Assembly: GCA_963922455.1 (NCBI GenBank)
Contig: CAWUIO010000003.1
Span: forward strand, 62,001 to 126,000
Reading direction: 5' to 3'
DNA from: CAWUIO01 sp963922455
Lineage (GTDB): Bacteria; Bacteroidota; Bacteroidia; Cytophagales; Microscillaceae
Length of the DNA stretch: 64,000 bases
This document shows, one piece after another, positions 36,185 to 45,493 of this stretch. The notes under the pieces are model-generated. The model saw only the letters and a program-made list of their open reading frames with translations, searched no databases and was not told the DNA's origin. The position numbers and the translations under genes are program-made. How positions within the stretch are numbered: position 1 is the stretch's first letter; the number at the start of each line of letters is the position of its first letter.

Positions 36185-38221
36185 TTATTTGCGAAGAATT
36201 TTTATTTCTACCCGACGGTTTTTGGCCCGTTCTTCATCGCCTTCACCAGTAGAAATGGGTTGGCTCCCCCCGTAGGATTTAAGTTTTATCCGGTCTGGGT
36301 CGATATCCCCTTCTTCCACCAGGTAACGTTTTACAGAATTTACTCGGTTTTTGGCCAAATCGTACTGGTCTGAACGTTTCCCGAAAATTTCTGTATGTCC
36401 TTCCAGGCGGATAATCATACTTGAATTTTCTTTAAGGATATCGATCCAACGGTTTAGCTCAGGATACGACTCGGGAAGTAAGCGGAAACGGCTACGCTCA
36501 AAGAAGATGTTGTTTAAGCGAATGGAAGCATTTTTCTCAATGGGCACCAAGAAAAGGTCCTTGGTAATCTCGGTGTATTCTTGCTGCGTGCTCAAATCGA
36601 CATTTTCATCTACCGAGATATAGCCTTTGGCTTGGGCCAAGATGGCGTATTTTTTATTTAAGGGTAAAACTACTTTGTAAGCTCCGGTTTCTGGATTGGA
36701 AATTGCTTTTCCGGCATTTTCTCCTTCGGGCAAAAACTCATAAATTATGGAAGCTTGAATAGGCTCTTTGGTCTTGGCATTGTATACATTCCCCTGAATA
36801 ATCGCCACGGGTTCTGGTTTATTGTCCTCAGACAGCCTCACTCGGAAAATATCACTTTTACCAATGGAGTTATAATAAGTACTGTAATAGGCAAAGTCGG
36901 CTTTGGCCGATATCGTGAAGTAAGCATCCCAGGCGGGGGTATTAATTTCGGGACCAAGATTTTGGGGTTTACTCCAGTTGGTCCACGTATTATCCAAACG
37001 ACGGGTTACAAAGATATCATTGTCGCCATAGCCACTGAAACCATCGGTAGAATAATATAAGGTCTTGCCATCTGAAGCCAAAAAAGGAGAGGTTTCATTG
37101 GCCGCTGTATTGACTACGGGGCCGAGATTTTTGGGAGTAGACCACGTATTGTCGGGTTGTAAGCGCGAAAAATACACGTCTTTGCGTCCGTAAGAATCAT
37201 TCCTTTGTACGGTCATCAACAATACCTTTCCGTCTTGGGATAAGCAAAACTCCGAAAACTCATTCCGGTTGTAATAGTCCTGGATTAATACTTTCTTGGG
37301 TTGGGCCCACTTAATCCCGCTTTCTCTTTGGGTCATGGACAGGCCTTTCTCGAGGGTACCGTCGGCATTGTATACATTATTTAGAAGCATGGTGTTTCCG
37401 TCGGGGCTGATTGAAAAGGAAGAGTTGTGCTCTGGGGTATTGATGGGAGGGCCAATATTCAGGGCTGTGCCAATGCTGCCATCTGGGCGAATTTCGGCAT
37501 ACCAAACATCTTGTTTTACGGGGCCTCCCGTGTTTTCGGGGTGGCTAGACCGGGTAAAGTAAATAGTTTTACCATCAGGCGTTACCATAGGGGCAATCTC
37601 CTGGAAAGGCGAATTTATATTTTTCCCTAAGTTTTCTGGCTTGGACTTCCAGTCTAAATTTTCTGCAAGGTTGATCTTGGCTTCAATGGGGTCAGTGGAG
37701 TTTGAGATGGCAATGGCGTCAATTTGATTGAAACCAGGTACTCTCCCTGTATTTAAAAAAATCTCCACGGCCTTAACCTTATAGTCGGTCTTTACAAAAA
37801 TAGAAAACATCCTCCCTTTCACTTTTAGGGAGTTAACATTGGGGTTTTGGTAGACTAGATTTGGTTTGTCGGCCAGGTCGTAGACAAAAATCTTACTTAT
37901 GGATCCGGGGTTGTAGTTTTCGGCAACGGCTATTTGCTCAATCTCCATAGGATTGTCGAAGCCAACCTTGATCCACTCCCCTTCGGGGTTGGCCATTTTG
38001 GCGGGCGACCAAGCGCAATCGCTTTGCCCGGTAGCCGGGAGTTTGCGCGGCTCTCCAATTACTTGACTGGCTTTAAAACCAAAGGATTGGGGGCTATCAT
38101 AGTCAATAAATTCAGAGGAAAAGCGGATAACTTTATTGGCCCATTGTACTTGCTTTTGGGCATAGGTAGGGAAAATGGTAAGTAGGAAAAGACTGTTGAG
38201 TACTAATAGAATCCTTGGCAT
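36185..38221 (-). CDS. PD40-repeat / OmpA-family envelope protein
   Basis: 678 residues from the ATG at 38221; the longer upstream reading lacks a signal-like N-terminus. The signal peptide is ILLVLNSLFLLTIFPTYAQ. An N-terminal beta-sandwich-like part (about 25-190) precedes WD40-like PD40 repeats (about 215-470; FTRSSHPENTGGPVKQD, LYYSTDGFSGYGDNDI). A carboxypeptidase-regulatory-like domain (about 485-560) and a C-terminal OmpA domain (about 575-678; RLEGHTEIFGKRSDQ, KLKSYGGSQPIS, AKNRRVEIKIL) follow. This architecture is common in Bacteroidota, where some members serve in gliding or type IX secretion machinery. No such genes are adjacent, so the function is open. Confidence 0.88.
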   Translation of the reverse strand: MPRILLVLNSLFLLTIFPTYAQKQVQWANKVIRFSSEFIDYDSPQSFGFKASQVIGEPRKLPATGQSDCAWSPAKMANPEGEWIKVGFDNPMEIEQIAVAENYNPGSISKIFVYDLADKPNLVYQNPNVNSLKVKGRMFSIFVKTDYKVKAVEIFLNTGRVPGFNQIDAIAISNSTDPIEAKINLAENLDWKSKPENLGKNINSPFQEIAPMVTPDGKTIYFTRSSHPENTGGPVKQDVWYAEIRPDGSIGTALNIGPPINTPEHNSSFSISPDGNTMLLNNVYNADGTLEKGLSMTQRESGIKWAQPKKVLIQDYYNRNEFSEFCLSQDGKVLLMTVQRNDSYGRKDVYFSRLQPDNTWSTPKNLGPVVNTAANETSPFLASDGKTLYYSTDGFSGYGDNDIFVTRRLDNTWTNWSKPQNLGPEINTPAWDAYFTISAKADFAYYSTYYNSIGKSDIFRVRLSEDNKPEPVAIIQGNVYNAKTKEPIQASIIYEFLPEGENAGKAISNPETGAYKVVLPLNKKYAILAQAKGYISVDENVDLSTQQEYTEITKDLFLVPIEKNASIRLNNIFFERSRFRLLPESYPELNRWIDILKENSSMIIRLEGHTEIFGKRSDQYDLAKNRVNSVKRYLVEEGDIDPDRIKLKSYGGSQPISTGEGDEERAKNRRVEIKILRK

Positions 38222-38389
38222 AACTCCAGGTTTTATTGATTGGCATAGATACACATTACCTCTGGAAATGAGGTACCCGTATACGTTTAAAAACAATAAT
38301 AAAACAAAATTATTATACCTAGACAAAAATTTGGCCAAGGACGTTCCTGATTTTGATCCAGATCCCCTCTTTTCTAGAGAGCCGCGTAA

Positions 38390-39661
38390 TTAAGAAGTGA
38401 CTTTTTGAGATTCGTTCTCCAAGTTAAAGAGGTCATTGAGTACGTCGATCAATGTATCGGCTTCCCCGCGTTTACAAGCTGCTTTTAATTGAAGAGCGGG
38501 GAGTTTGAGGATTTTCTGCATCATACTTTGGGTGATTTTGTTTACCAAAGCAGTTTCGTGATCATTGAGTTTTTTGGAAAAGCGACTTAACTCTTCTTGC
38601 CTGATCTGCTCGAGGGCTTTTTTGAGTTTCTGGATCGTTGGAGAGACTTCCATTTCTTTTGACCACTCACCAAACTCTTCTATAGATTGCTGAACGATAG
38701 CTTTTACATCCGGGATAGAGGCTAAACGCTTTTGTAAGGCTTCACTGGCCTTGTTCTGAATCTGATCTATATTGTATAATAGGACTCCAGGTAATTCTTC
38801 TACCGCGGGTTCAATGCTGCGAGGAACGGCCAAATCTATCAGATATTTAAAAGATAATATTTCTTGTTGGGCAATGAGCTCTTTGGTAAGAAAAGGATCT
38901 TGACGGGCGATAGAGCAAATAATAACGTCTGCTTCTTTGACTGCCTGCTGTACTTCTTCAAAAGGACGGGCTTGGGCATTGCCTTCTTCGGCCAGGGCTT
39001 GCGCTTTTTCCCAAGTACGGTTTATCACAACAATGTCTTCAATAAAGCTATCTCGCAAATTTCGGCAAACATCGGCTCCTATTTCACCAATCCCCAGAAT
39101 TAGTACTTTGGGGTTTTGAATTTCTGAGGCTAACTCTTCGGTTAGCTCAACGGCAGCATAAGAAGTAGAAGCAGCTCCACTTCGAAAGGGAGTTTCTTGT
39201 ACAACCCGCTTATTGGTAAAGAAGATCGTATGCAATAAACGATGAAGGAAGGGACCGGCCAAGTTCAAATCGGCGCTTAACTGGTAAGCTTGTTTTACTT
39301 GGTTCGTGATTTGCATATCGCCCACTACTTGAGAATCTAAACCCATAGCCACGTCAAATAAGTGTTCTACCGCTTGGGTATGCTCATGGATTTGCTCAAA
39401 ATAATCTTGATAATGGGCTTGAAAGGAAATCTTTTTTAATTCCAGTATATCGGCAATGATGTTAAAGCCGTAATCAATACCTGAGGAGTAGTATACTTCG
39501 GTACGATTACAAGTGGAAAGGACGAGCAAGTCGTGGATATCCTCGTAATTTTTAAGTCTTTCCAACAATTCACGACAGGCATCTTGATCTAAGGAAATTA
39601 GTTCTCTTATTTCAAGAGGGGTATTTTTGTAGGATAGGCTAACCGCTTTAAAATGATTCAT
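38390..39661 (-). CDS. hemA: Glutamyl-tRNA reductase
   Basis: First enzyme of C5 tetrapyrrole synthesis: reduces glutamyl-tRNA to glutamate-1-semialdehyde. 423 residues. The active-site Cys is in VLSTCNRTEVYY (C51). MGLDSQVVGDMQITNQVKQAY, the NADPH-binding VLILGIGEIGADVCRNL and a C-terminal dimerisation helix are present. Heme demand from the act-cta operon makes it functionally linked, though it lies 7 kb away. It is divergent from the histidine kinase gene across 211 bases without a clear promoter box. Confidence 0.95.
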   Translation of the reverse strand: MNHFKAVSLSYKNTPLEIRELISLDQDACRELLERLKNYEDIHDLLVLSTCNRTEVYYSSGIDYGFNIIADILELKKISFQAHYQDYFEQIHEHTQAVEHLFDVAMGLDSQVVGDMQITNQVKQAYQLSADLNLAGPFLHRLLHTIFFTNKRVVQETPFRSGAASTSYAAVELTEELASEIQNPKVLILGIGEIGADVCRNLRDSFIEDIVVINRTWEKAQALAEEGNAQARPFEEVQQAVKEADVIICSIARQDPFLTKELIAQQEILSFKYLIDLAVPRSIEPAVEELPGVLLYNIDQIQNKASEALQKRLASIPDVKAIVQQSIEEFGEWSKEMEVSPTIQKLKKALEQIRQEELSRFSKKLNDHETALVNKITQSMMQKILKLPALQLKAACKRGEADTLIDVLNDLFNLENESQKVTS

Positions 39662-39872
39662 AGACTTTCAGGAGCATTCCGTTAGGCATATATTCTCGCA
39701 GCTTTCATTTGAATTTCACCTGGATTGCGAGTATATTCATTCAAATTTAGTGAAATCCCTGCATTTTATTGCAACTTCTTAAATCCTAAACTGATTTAAA
39801 ATGACAATAGTCAGTTTGATAAGCGCAATGATGTAAAAAAAGAATCTCTTGTAACAAGAAAGTGTTTTATTA

Positions 39873-41096
39873 ATGGATTTGTATAATAATCGCTCCCGCT
39901 TCAAAGTGGGCTTTGTCTCGGTAGCTCTCCTGATTGCCCTGGTATCTTTAATTTATACGAACTTTCTGGTAAACCAGTTAGCTAAACGCGAACAAAAACT
40001 TATTGACTTATATGCACAGGCTTTGAAATTTGCGGCTGAAGCCGAATTAAATATAGAAGTGCTTTTTTACGTACAGGAAGTGATTGCCGCCAATAAATCG
40101 ATCCCTGTTATCTTGGTGAGCAATGACAAAATAAAAGACCACCAAAATATCCGCATCCCTAAAAATGCCAGTGAGGCCCACATCGAGCGGATTTTACAGC
40201 GCGAGCTCTCTACCATGAAGGAGCAAAAGTCGCCCATTATTATCCAACAACCTGAATTAGGCCTCACGGAGTATGTATATTATCGGGATTCTGACTTGCT
40301 CTATCAGCTCCGTTATTTTCCGTATGTGCAACTTACGGTGATTGCCATTTTTGGCTTTTTGACCTATCTCGCCTTTGATTATTCTCGCCGAGCGGAGCAA
40401 AACCGGGTATGGGTAGGTTTGGCCAAAGAAACGGCCCATCAATTGGGCACGCCCATTTCTTCGCTTATGGCCTGGGTCGATTATCTTAGAGTAGACCAAA
40501 CGGGTAATTTAGATGATATCTTGGTAGAAATTGAGAAGGACGTGAGGCGTCTGGAGAGAATTACGGCCCGATTTTCCAGTATTGGCTCGGAGCCTATCCT
40601 CCAGTCTGAAGATGTCTATAACCTCATACAAGGGATAAGCAATTATCTGCAAAGGCGTATCAGCACCAAGGTTAGCTTTGAGATTGAAAATGCCCTTCCT
40701 CCTGGGAAAGTAGTCAAGCTCAACCGCTATCTTTTTGAGTGGGTGATAGAAAATATTTGTAAAAATGCCGTAGATGCTATGAGTGCCCGGGGCCTCTTGC
40801 AAATACACTTATTGGAAGGCCCCGAAGGTGATGTATTTATCGATATACGTGATAATGGTAAGGGGATGAGTAAGTCGCAAATTAAAAAAGTGTTCAAACC
40901 GGGGTATACGACCAAGAAAAGGGGCTGGGGCTTGGGCCTCACCCTAGCCAAACGGATAGTTGAAAATTATCACCAGGGGAAGTTAATCGTCAAGTATTCG
41001 GAACCCGGTAAAGGTACGACTTTCCGTATTTTACTTAAAAAAGAAGTAAACCCGGCCAAGCGTAAGAAAGAACCTTTAATCATTAGTAGCTCTTAA
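39873..41096 (+). CDS. Membrane sensor histidine kinase
   Basis: 407 residues. Two TM segments (about 12-33 and 152-170) enclose a short extracytoplasmic sensor region of about 115 residues. The phosphoacceptor is in AKETAHQLGTPISSL (H189). The ATPase part has the N box NICKNAVDAM, the G1 box DNGKGMSK and the G2 box GWGLGLTLAKRI. No HAMP or PAS domain is evident. No response regulator gene is adjacent, so it is an orphan kinase. It ends immediately before repeat copy 6. Confidence 0.92.
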   Translation: MDLYNNRSRFKVGFVSVALLIALVSLIYTNFLVNQLAKREQKLIDLYAQALKFAAEAELNIEVLFYVQEVIAANKSIPVILVSNDKIKDHQNIRIPKNASEAHIERILQRELSTMKEQKSPIIIQQPELGLTEYVYYRDSDLLYQLRYFPYVQLTVIAIFGFLTYLAFDYSRRAEQNRVWVGLAKETAHQLGTPISSLMAWVDYLRVDQTGNLDDILVEIEKDVRRLERITARFSSIGSEPILQSEDVYNLIQGISNYLQRRISTKVSFEIENALPPGKVVKLNRYLFEWVIENICKNAVDAMSARGLLQIHLLEGPEGDVFIDIRDNGKGMSKSQIKKVFKPGYTTKKRGWGLGLTLAKRIVENYHQGKLIVKYSEPGKGTTFRILLKKEVNPAKRKKEPLIISSS

Positions 41097-41099
41097 ACC

Positions 41100-41231
41100 G
41101 GCTTAGGGATGGAACGGCATGTTTGAGCCCGAAATGGCCATGCGGGAAGCCGGCGAGTAGTGAGAGCCCGGCCCGCGCTGGGGCAGAAAGGAAGAATCAA
41201 AAACCGGTTCCTTCAAGCGCGGGAAAGCCCC
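41100..41231 (-). repeat. Dispersed structured repeat, copy 6 (subfamily A)
   Basis: On the minus strand: GGGGCTTT start, stem CCCGCGC/GCGCGGG, core CCGGGCTCTCACTACTCGCC, then CGGGCTCAAACATGCCG and the end TCCATCCCTAAGCC. It begins four bases after the kinase stop codon, between convergent genes. Confidence 0.92.
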
Positions 41232-41293
41232 AAACCGTCTGTATGCTTATGCTTTGAGATGTAAAGCCCCTTCGGAGTTACTTAGACGAATAC

Positions 41294-42877
41294 TTATTCA
41301 CCCTCTTCCCAGAAATTAGGATCTAGGCGAATTTTGGTTTGTAAGACAATTTCTTTAAGAACTTCTAAGACCGCTAGGAGGGAATTGGCGTATTTATCCT
41401 TTAAAAAGATTACGGTTTCTCCACCCCGCATTTTTTCATTGACGGTAGCCAAATTGATGGTGGCGTGTTCTAGCTCAATATTTTCGTTTTTGAGCAAGTT
41501 ACGGGCAATTGTCTTTAATAGGCTTTTTCCCTTGACGGTGCGCTCCGTGATCCCTTCGTCGGCGTAGACGACCATCCAATTTTCTGAGGTATTGATCATC
41601 TCGAACATCTCCGGTCTTTGGAGTTCTTTGCCTTGCAAGAAATCGTCCTTGATTTGCTCATTCTTGGTGAAGTACACCAAACTGTCTTTTTGTATAATAA
41701 AAATCTCTCGGAAAAAGCGATAATAATTTTCTTCGCGTTCTAGCAAACCCGTACCTTCCAGGGTGTTGATAAGGGTGTCAAAAATGACTGGATCGCGCAG
41801 GCCCAAGCCTACTACCATATCGGTTAAGGACTTTTTCTTGGGAAGGGGGGTCAGGGAATCTTGGCGGGAAAGATCTTGCTCAAGATGCTTCACATCTTGC
41901 AAAGCCACCACAAAATCGCCGCTGATCATACTAAAAAAGTCTTCAATACTCAAGGTCATGGACTGCACGAGGTTTTTCACCTTATCGGTCCATTCGATAT
42001 CTTTCAAAAAAGTAGGGATGGCATCAGGGTCGACCGAAGTGGCTACCACGACGGAGGGGTTTGAAAGGGGTACCGGCTTCAAGAGGCCTGGCTTTACCGA
42101 ACGGGAAAGTAGCTTCTGGTATGCCGCAAAAAACGCTTCGTTGGTATAATACTTGGTATTGGCAGCTATGCGTCCTTCGTCAAAATTGGCTAAGACGTGT
42201 ACGAAATTATCGTCCAAATCAACATTTTGGGCAAACTTTTGGAGCAGTGGGGTGCTGCCCAAACTCGCTGAATTGATCCAAAGGGCCACGTCATTGTCGT
42301 TTCTGAGGGCCAATTGAAAATTTTTGCTATTCTGATAGAGCCCCTCTTCGGGTTTGAGATGGGCTATTTTATCAAACAAGGCTACAATGCTATCCTCGAT
42401 GGGGGCTTGCCGGGCATCTAACAAAATCAAAAGCTTATGGGACCAGCCCAGCAAGCTTTTGTTTTTAATGACGTATTTAAATCGCCGCATATGCCTAACT
42501 TCCAGGTCGGGGTTCATATTGCGGACAAATTTTTCTAAGTTATGGGTATTTCGGGCCCGTATGGCAAATGCCACATAATTGGATTCCTCGTGGAATAATT
42601 TCCCATAAATATAGGCTTTACTACTTCCTAAGAAATTAGCCCGAGGAGAGGTATCCGACTCCACATCTACCGAAAATTCTTCTCGGAGAATATCTTTCCA
42701 GTTGGGCACTTGGTAGGTGGCCCTCAGGATGTTGGTCCGGGCGGCAAAAGTGGCATCCGGGGGAATAGAGCGTACCGCAGGGGACAAACTTGCACAACTG
42801 CTCCCCAGTACAATAAAGCAAAATAATCCTAAGAGAGGCCAATAGGCTTCCAGGATTGGGCGTTTAATTCCATCCAT
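41294..42877 (-). CDS. DUF4836-family lipoprotein
   Basis: 527 residues with a signal sequence ending in a lipobox (LGSSCASL). The opening SIPPDATFAARTNILRA and the repeated structure of two similar lobes (ASLGSTPLLQKF ... VVVATSVDPDAIPTFLK ... DFVVALQDVKHLEQD) fit the DUF4836 family of envelope lipoproteins. That family is largely confined to Bacteroidota and has no known function. The gene stands alone and is convergent with the kinase gene across repeat copy 6. Confidence 0.75.
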   Translation of the reverse strand: MDGIKRPILEAYWPLLGLFCFIVLGSSCASLSPAVRSIPPDATFAARTNILRATYQVPNWKDILREEFSVDVESDTSPRANFLGSSKAYIYGKLFHEESNYVAFAIRARNTHNLEKFVRNMNPDLEVRHMRRFKYVIKNKSLLGWSHKLLILLDARQAPIEDSIVALFDKIAHLKPEEGLYQNSKNFQLALRNDNDVALWINSASLGSTPLLQKFAQNVDLDDNFVHVLANFDEGRIAANTKYYTNEAFFAAYQKLLSRSVKPGLLKPVPLSNPSVVVATSVDPDAIPTFLKDIEWTDKVKNLVQSMTLSIEDFFSMISGDFVVALQDVKHLEQDLSRQDSLTPLPKKKSLTDMVVGLGLRDPVIFDTLINTLEGTGLLEREENYYRFFREIFIIQKDSLVYFTKNEQIKDDFLQGKELQRPEMFEMINTSENWMVVYADEGITERTVKGKSLLKTIARNLLKNENIELEHATINLATVNEKMRGGETVIFLKDKYANSLLAVLEVLKEIVLQTKIRLDPNFWEEGE

Positions 42878-42989
42878 AGATTCTTTAAGATTACAATTTC
42901 ATATAATCTTATATTATAAATGTACGTAAAAAAAACGAAAAATTTGGATCTACAATAGGAAAAGTGGCGCTGGGGAGGAACTATTAATT

Positions 42990-43865
42990 TTAGTAACTAT
43001 CATATCCTTTTTCAAATATATTATTATTTAACTGACATTCCAACAATTCGACGGCTTTTCCTGATCGAGTGAAGTATTGACATAAATTATCCTCGATAGC
43101 ACATCGACGTAAGGTAATCAATACCTGCTCGGCCCCGGGAGGAGCTGGAGCGTGAATGAGCGCATAAGGGTCGCTGGATAGGCCTTGCCCCGTCTGATTG
43201 AGGTCGATAAGGCAGTCTTCCATCACAATGCCTTCAGAATCGAGTAAACGGATCAAGTCGAATTGTCGGTTATTGGTAAAGCGGCATTTTTGGAACAGGA
43301 GTTCCCGGCAATTTTGCATCTGCATAATCCCCCTTGAGCAGCCCTGGATACTCACATCTATAAATGTCCCGTTTTGTACCCCGCTCATATCCAAGCCCAT
43401 GGTCCCGCTGCCAAACAAGCGTACAGAATTCATACGCAAGTTTCGGCAATTGATAAACACAAAAATCCCTCCTGTGGCGGTACCGGGATTAGGGCCGTGG
43501 CCGGCTTCTAGATTGGTGAGGGTTAAATTATTACAATTCTCAAAAATAAGTACGGGGCCCTTTGGGTCATTGCTGAGCAATTTGGAGGCCCGGGCGGCAA
43601 TCCCCTCAAAACTCAGGTTATCCGCTCCTTTGATCCGGATAATGGTAGAACCTTGAGTTTTTTCTAAGCTTACATATTGGGTTTTTACCAGCGAGTTTAA
43701 CCCCGAGAGTTGATAACGGGGAGCTTTTAGTTTGATTAAGGTGTTTGAACTTATGGCCTGTAGCAGTTCTTTGGGAGATTCGGCATTGACTACTTTGGCT
43801 TTCTGTGCAAAACAGAAAGGAGCCGAGAGAAGCAAACAAGTGAGGGCTATTAGGAGTTTTTGCAT
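42990..43865 (-). CDS. Secreted right-handed beta-helix protein
   Basis: 291 residues with a signal peptide (LIALTCLLLSAPFCFAQ). The mature part consists of short beta-helix rungs ending in paired Asn or Leu (FENCNNLTLTNLE, FINCRNLRMNSVRLF, QNCRELLFQKCRFTNN, GIVMEDCLIDLN), the pattern of pectate-lyase-like NosD/PbH1 repeats. No catalytic Asp cluster of a polysaccharide lyase was recognised. It is transcribed away from the EamA transporter gene. Confidence 0.78.
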   Translation of the reverse strand: MQKLLIALTCLLLSAPFCFAQKAKVVNAESPKELLQAISSNTLIKLKAPRYQLSGLNSLVKTQYVSLEKTQGSTIIRIKGADNLSFEGIAARASKLLSNDPKGPVLIFENCNNLTLTNLEAGHGPNPGTATGGIFVFINCRNLRMNSVRLFGSGTMGLDMSGVQNGTFIDVSIQGCSRGIMQMQNCRELLFQKCRFTNNRQFDLIRLLDSEGIVMEDCLIDLNQTGQGLSSDPYALIHAPAPPGAEQVLITLRRCAIEDNLCQYFTRSGKAVELLECQLNNNIFEKGYDSY

Positions 43866-44016
43866 AATTGGATCATTGGACGGTACAAATTCTTATTCAA
43901 AACCAAGAGCATCTGTAAAAATAAAGCTTTTATCAAGATCTCAAAAATTTGAGTTTAAGCCCGATGCTCTTTTTATTTGCCATGGCTTGAATAAGCCCCC
44001 CAAATCTACATTTTTT

Positions 44017-44934
44017 ATGATACGCAAGCTTACTTCCAATTCTTTATATTTTGCCTGGATATTGCTCATTTTTTTGTCCTTGATTTGGGGTAGCTCCTTT
44101 ATCTTGGTTAAGAAAGGATTAACGGCCTTTACTCCTATGCAAGTGGCATCTATCCGGGTAACGGCGGCATTTTTTACCTTGGCCTTAGTAGCCATCCCTA
44201 AGCTAAAGAAAATACCTCGGGACAAATGGAAGTTTGTTATTTATTCGGGTATAAGCGGAAGTTTTATACCGGCTTTTCTCTTTGCCTATGCCCAAACCCG
44301 TCTCGACAGTGCCTTAACGGGGGTATTAAACGCCCTTACGCCTTTATTTACGCTTGTTTTTGGCTATGCCTTATTTCAACAAGAGGTGACGCGTTTGAAG
44401 ATTTATGGAATATTTATCGGCTTACTGGGCTCCATCGGGCTCATATTAAGCACCTCGCAAGGGGGGATGTTCCAGATCAATCCTTATGCCCTTTTGGTCA
44501 TTGGGGCCACTATCTTGTACGGCTTAAATGTAAATGTGGTAAAGGTCTATTTGAGTGAACTGAGGCCAATTGTTGTCTCGACCAGTTCTATTTTTATCAT
44601 AGGGCCATTGGCTATCACCTCTTTTTTTGCTACCAACTCCCTGGATCCTATTTTACACGATCCAGATGCCTGGCTTCCCTTTATTTATCTCGTTTTATTA
44701 GGGATGTTTTCCACTGCGATTGCCTTGGTGTTTTTTTATCGCCTCATCCAGTTTACCTCGGCGATATTTGCCAGTTCGGTCACCTATTTAATCCCGGTAG
44801 TAGCCATTGTCTGGGGCGTGGCCGATGGAGAAGTGCTAAGTATCAATCAAATTTTATTCATTTCACTGATCCTGGTTGGCGTATACCTTATCAATTATCG
44901 CAAGCGTGAAGTAAAATTATACAGCAAAAGCTAA
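44017..44934 (+). CDS. EamA/DMT-family transporter
   Basis: 305 residues from the ATG at 44017 (MIRKLTSNSLYFAWIL). An in-frame ATG 95 codons upstream overlaps the divergent beta-helix gene and adds no family sequence. Ten TM segments in two five-helix EamA repeats are visible: LSLIWGSSFILVKKGL with PMQVASIRV in the first, and LVIGATILYGLNVNVVKVYL in the second. Members export amino acids, nucleobases or other metabolites; the substrate is unknown. Confidence 0.88.
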   Translation: MIRKLTSNSLYFAWILLIFLSLIWGSSFILVKKGLTAFTPMQVASIRVTAAFFTLALVAIPKLKKIPRDKWKFVIYSGISGSFIPAFLFAYAQTRLDSALTGVLNALTPLFTLVFGYALFQQEVTRLKIYGIFIGLLGSIGLILSTSQGGMFQINPYALLVIGATILYGLNVNVVKVYLSELRPIVVSTSSIFIIGPLAITSFFATNSLDPILHDPDAWLPFIYLVLLGMFSTAIALVFFYRLIQFTSAIFASSVTYLIPVVAIVWGVADGEVLSINQILFISLILVGVYLINYRKREVKLYSKS

Positions 44935-45002
44935 ATTTTTCTCCTCCTGGTGCAACCTTTTTAATCTCAGATCCTCTTTCTAGTAGATTTAGTATAAAAT
45001 TA

Positions 45003-45175
45003 GGGGCTTGCCCTCGCGCATTTCTTGAAGGTTTGGAACATACCTGGACTTGGGCGGGGGCCTTGAATGCCCCTACACCTAGGGAGGGCGAGGGCCGGGC
45101 TACCCAGCAAAGCCCGAGCCGGCTGACCCACGGCCCACAGCGGTCTCGGCCGCAAGCGGTGGGTATCCCTAAGCC
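45003..45175 (+). repeat. Dispersed structured repeat, copy 7 (subfamily B)
   Basis: GGGGCTTGCC start, stem CCCTCGC/GCGAGGG with a long loop, core CCGGGCTACCCAGCAAAGCCCG, small hairpin CCGCAAGCGG and the end TATCCCTAAGCC. With copy 8 it fills most of the 559-base gap between the EamA transporter and GIN-protein genes. Confidence 0.9.
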
Positions 45176-45261
45176 AAAGAAAAGTGTGAGTGGTAAAGAA
45201 AGCACAAGGACTTTTCCTTTCTTGATTTTACTTCTCTACCCCTTAAACTCTCTTATCGAGT

Positions 45262-45389
45262 GGCTTAGGGATAGAACGGCCTGTTTGAGCCCGCCGCTGG
45301 ATGTGGGCGGGATGGCGAGTAGTGATAGCCCGGCCCGCGGGGGCAGCAACTGGCTAAAAAGCACTCTTGTACACCCGCGGGCAAGCCCC
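45262..45389 (-). repeat. Dispersed structured repeat, copy 8 (subfamily A)
   Basis: On the minus strand: GGGGCTTG start, stem CCCGCGG/CCGCGGG, core CCGGGCTATCACTACTCGCC, then CGGGCTCAAACAGGCCG and the end CTATCCCTAAGCC. It is opposite in orientation to copy 7, with their AAGCC ends facing each other 86 bases apart. Confidence 0.92.
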
Positions 45390-45493
45390 TAAGGACGTAT
45401 CAAATCTGTAAAAAAACTAGGTAATGCCCCATACAGTGTTTAGCTTAATATGGGCGTTTAGCATACATTTTTAAATTCATAACCCTATAATCC

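Noticed and set aside
43732..44016. Long N-terminal extension of the EamA transporter
   Set aside because: It overlaps the divergent beta-helix gene; the transporter pattern begins at the ATG at 44017.
45033..45392. 119-residue reading frame across repeat copies 7 and 8
   Set aside because: It lies wholly in the repeat pair, is GC-rich with no family pattern, and is explained by the repeats.
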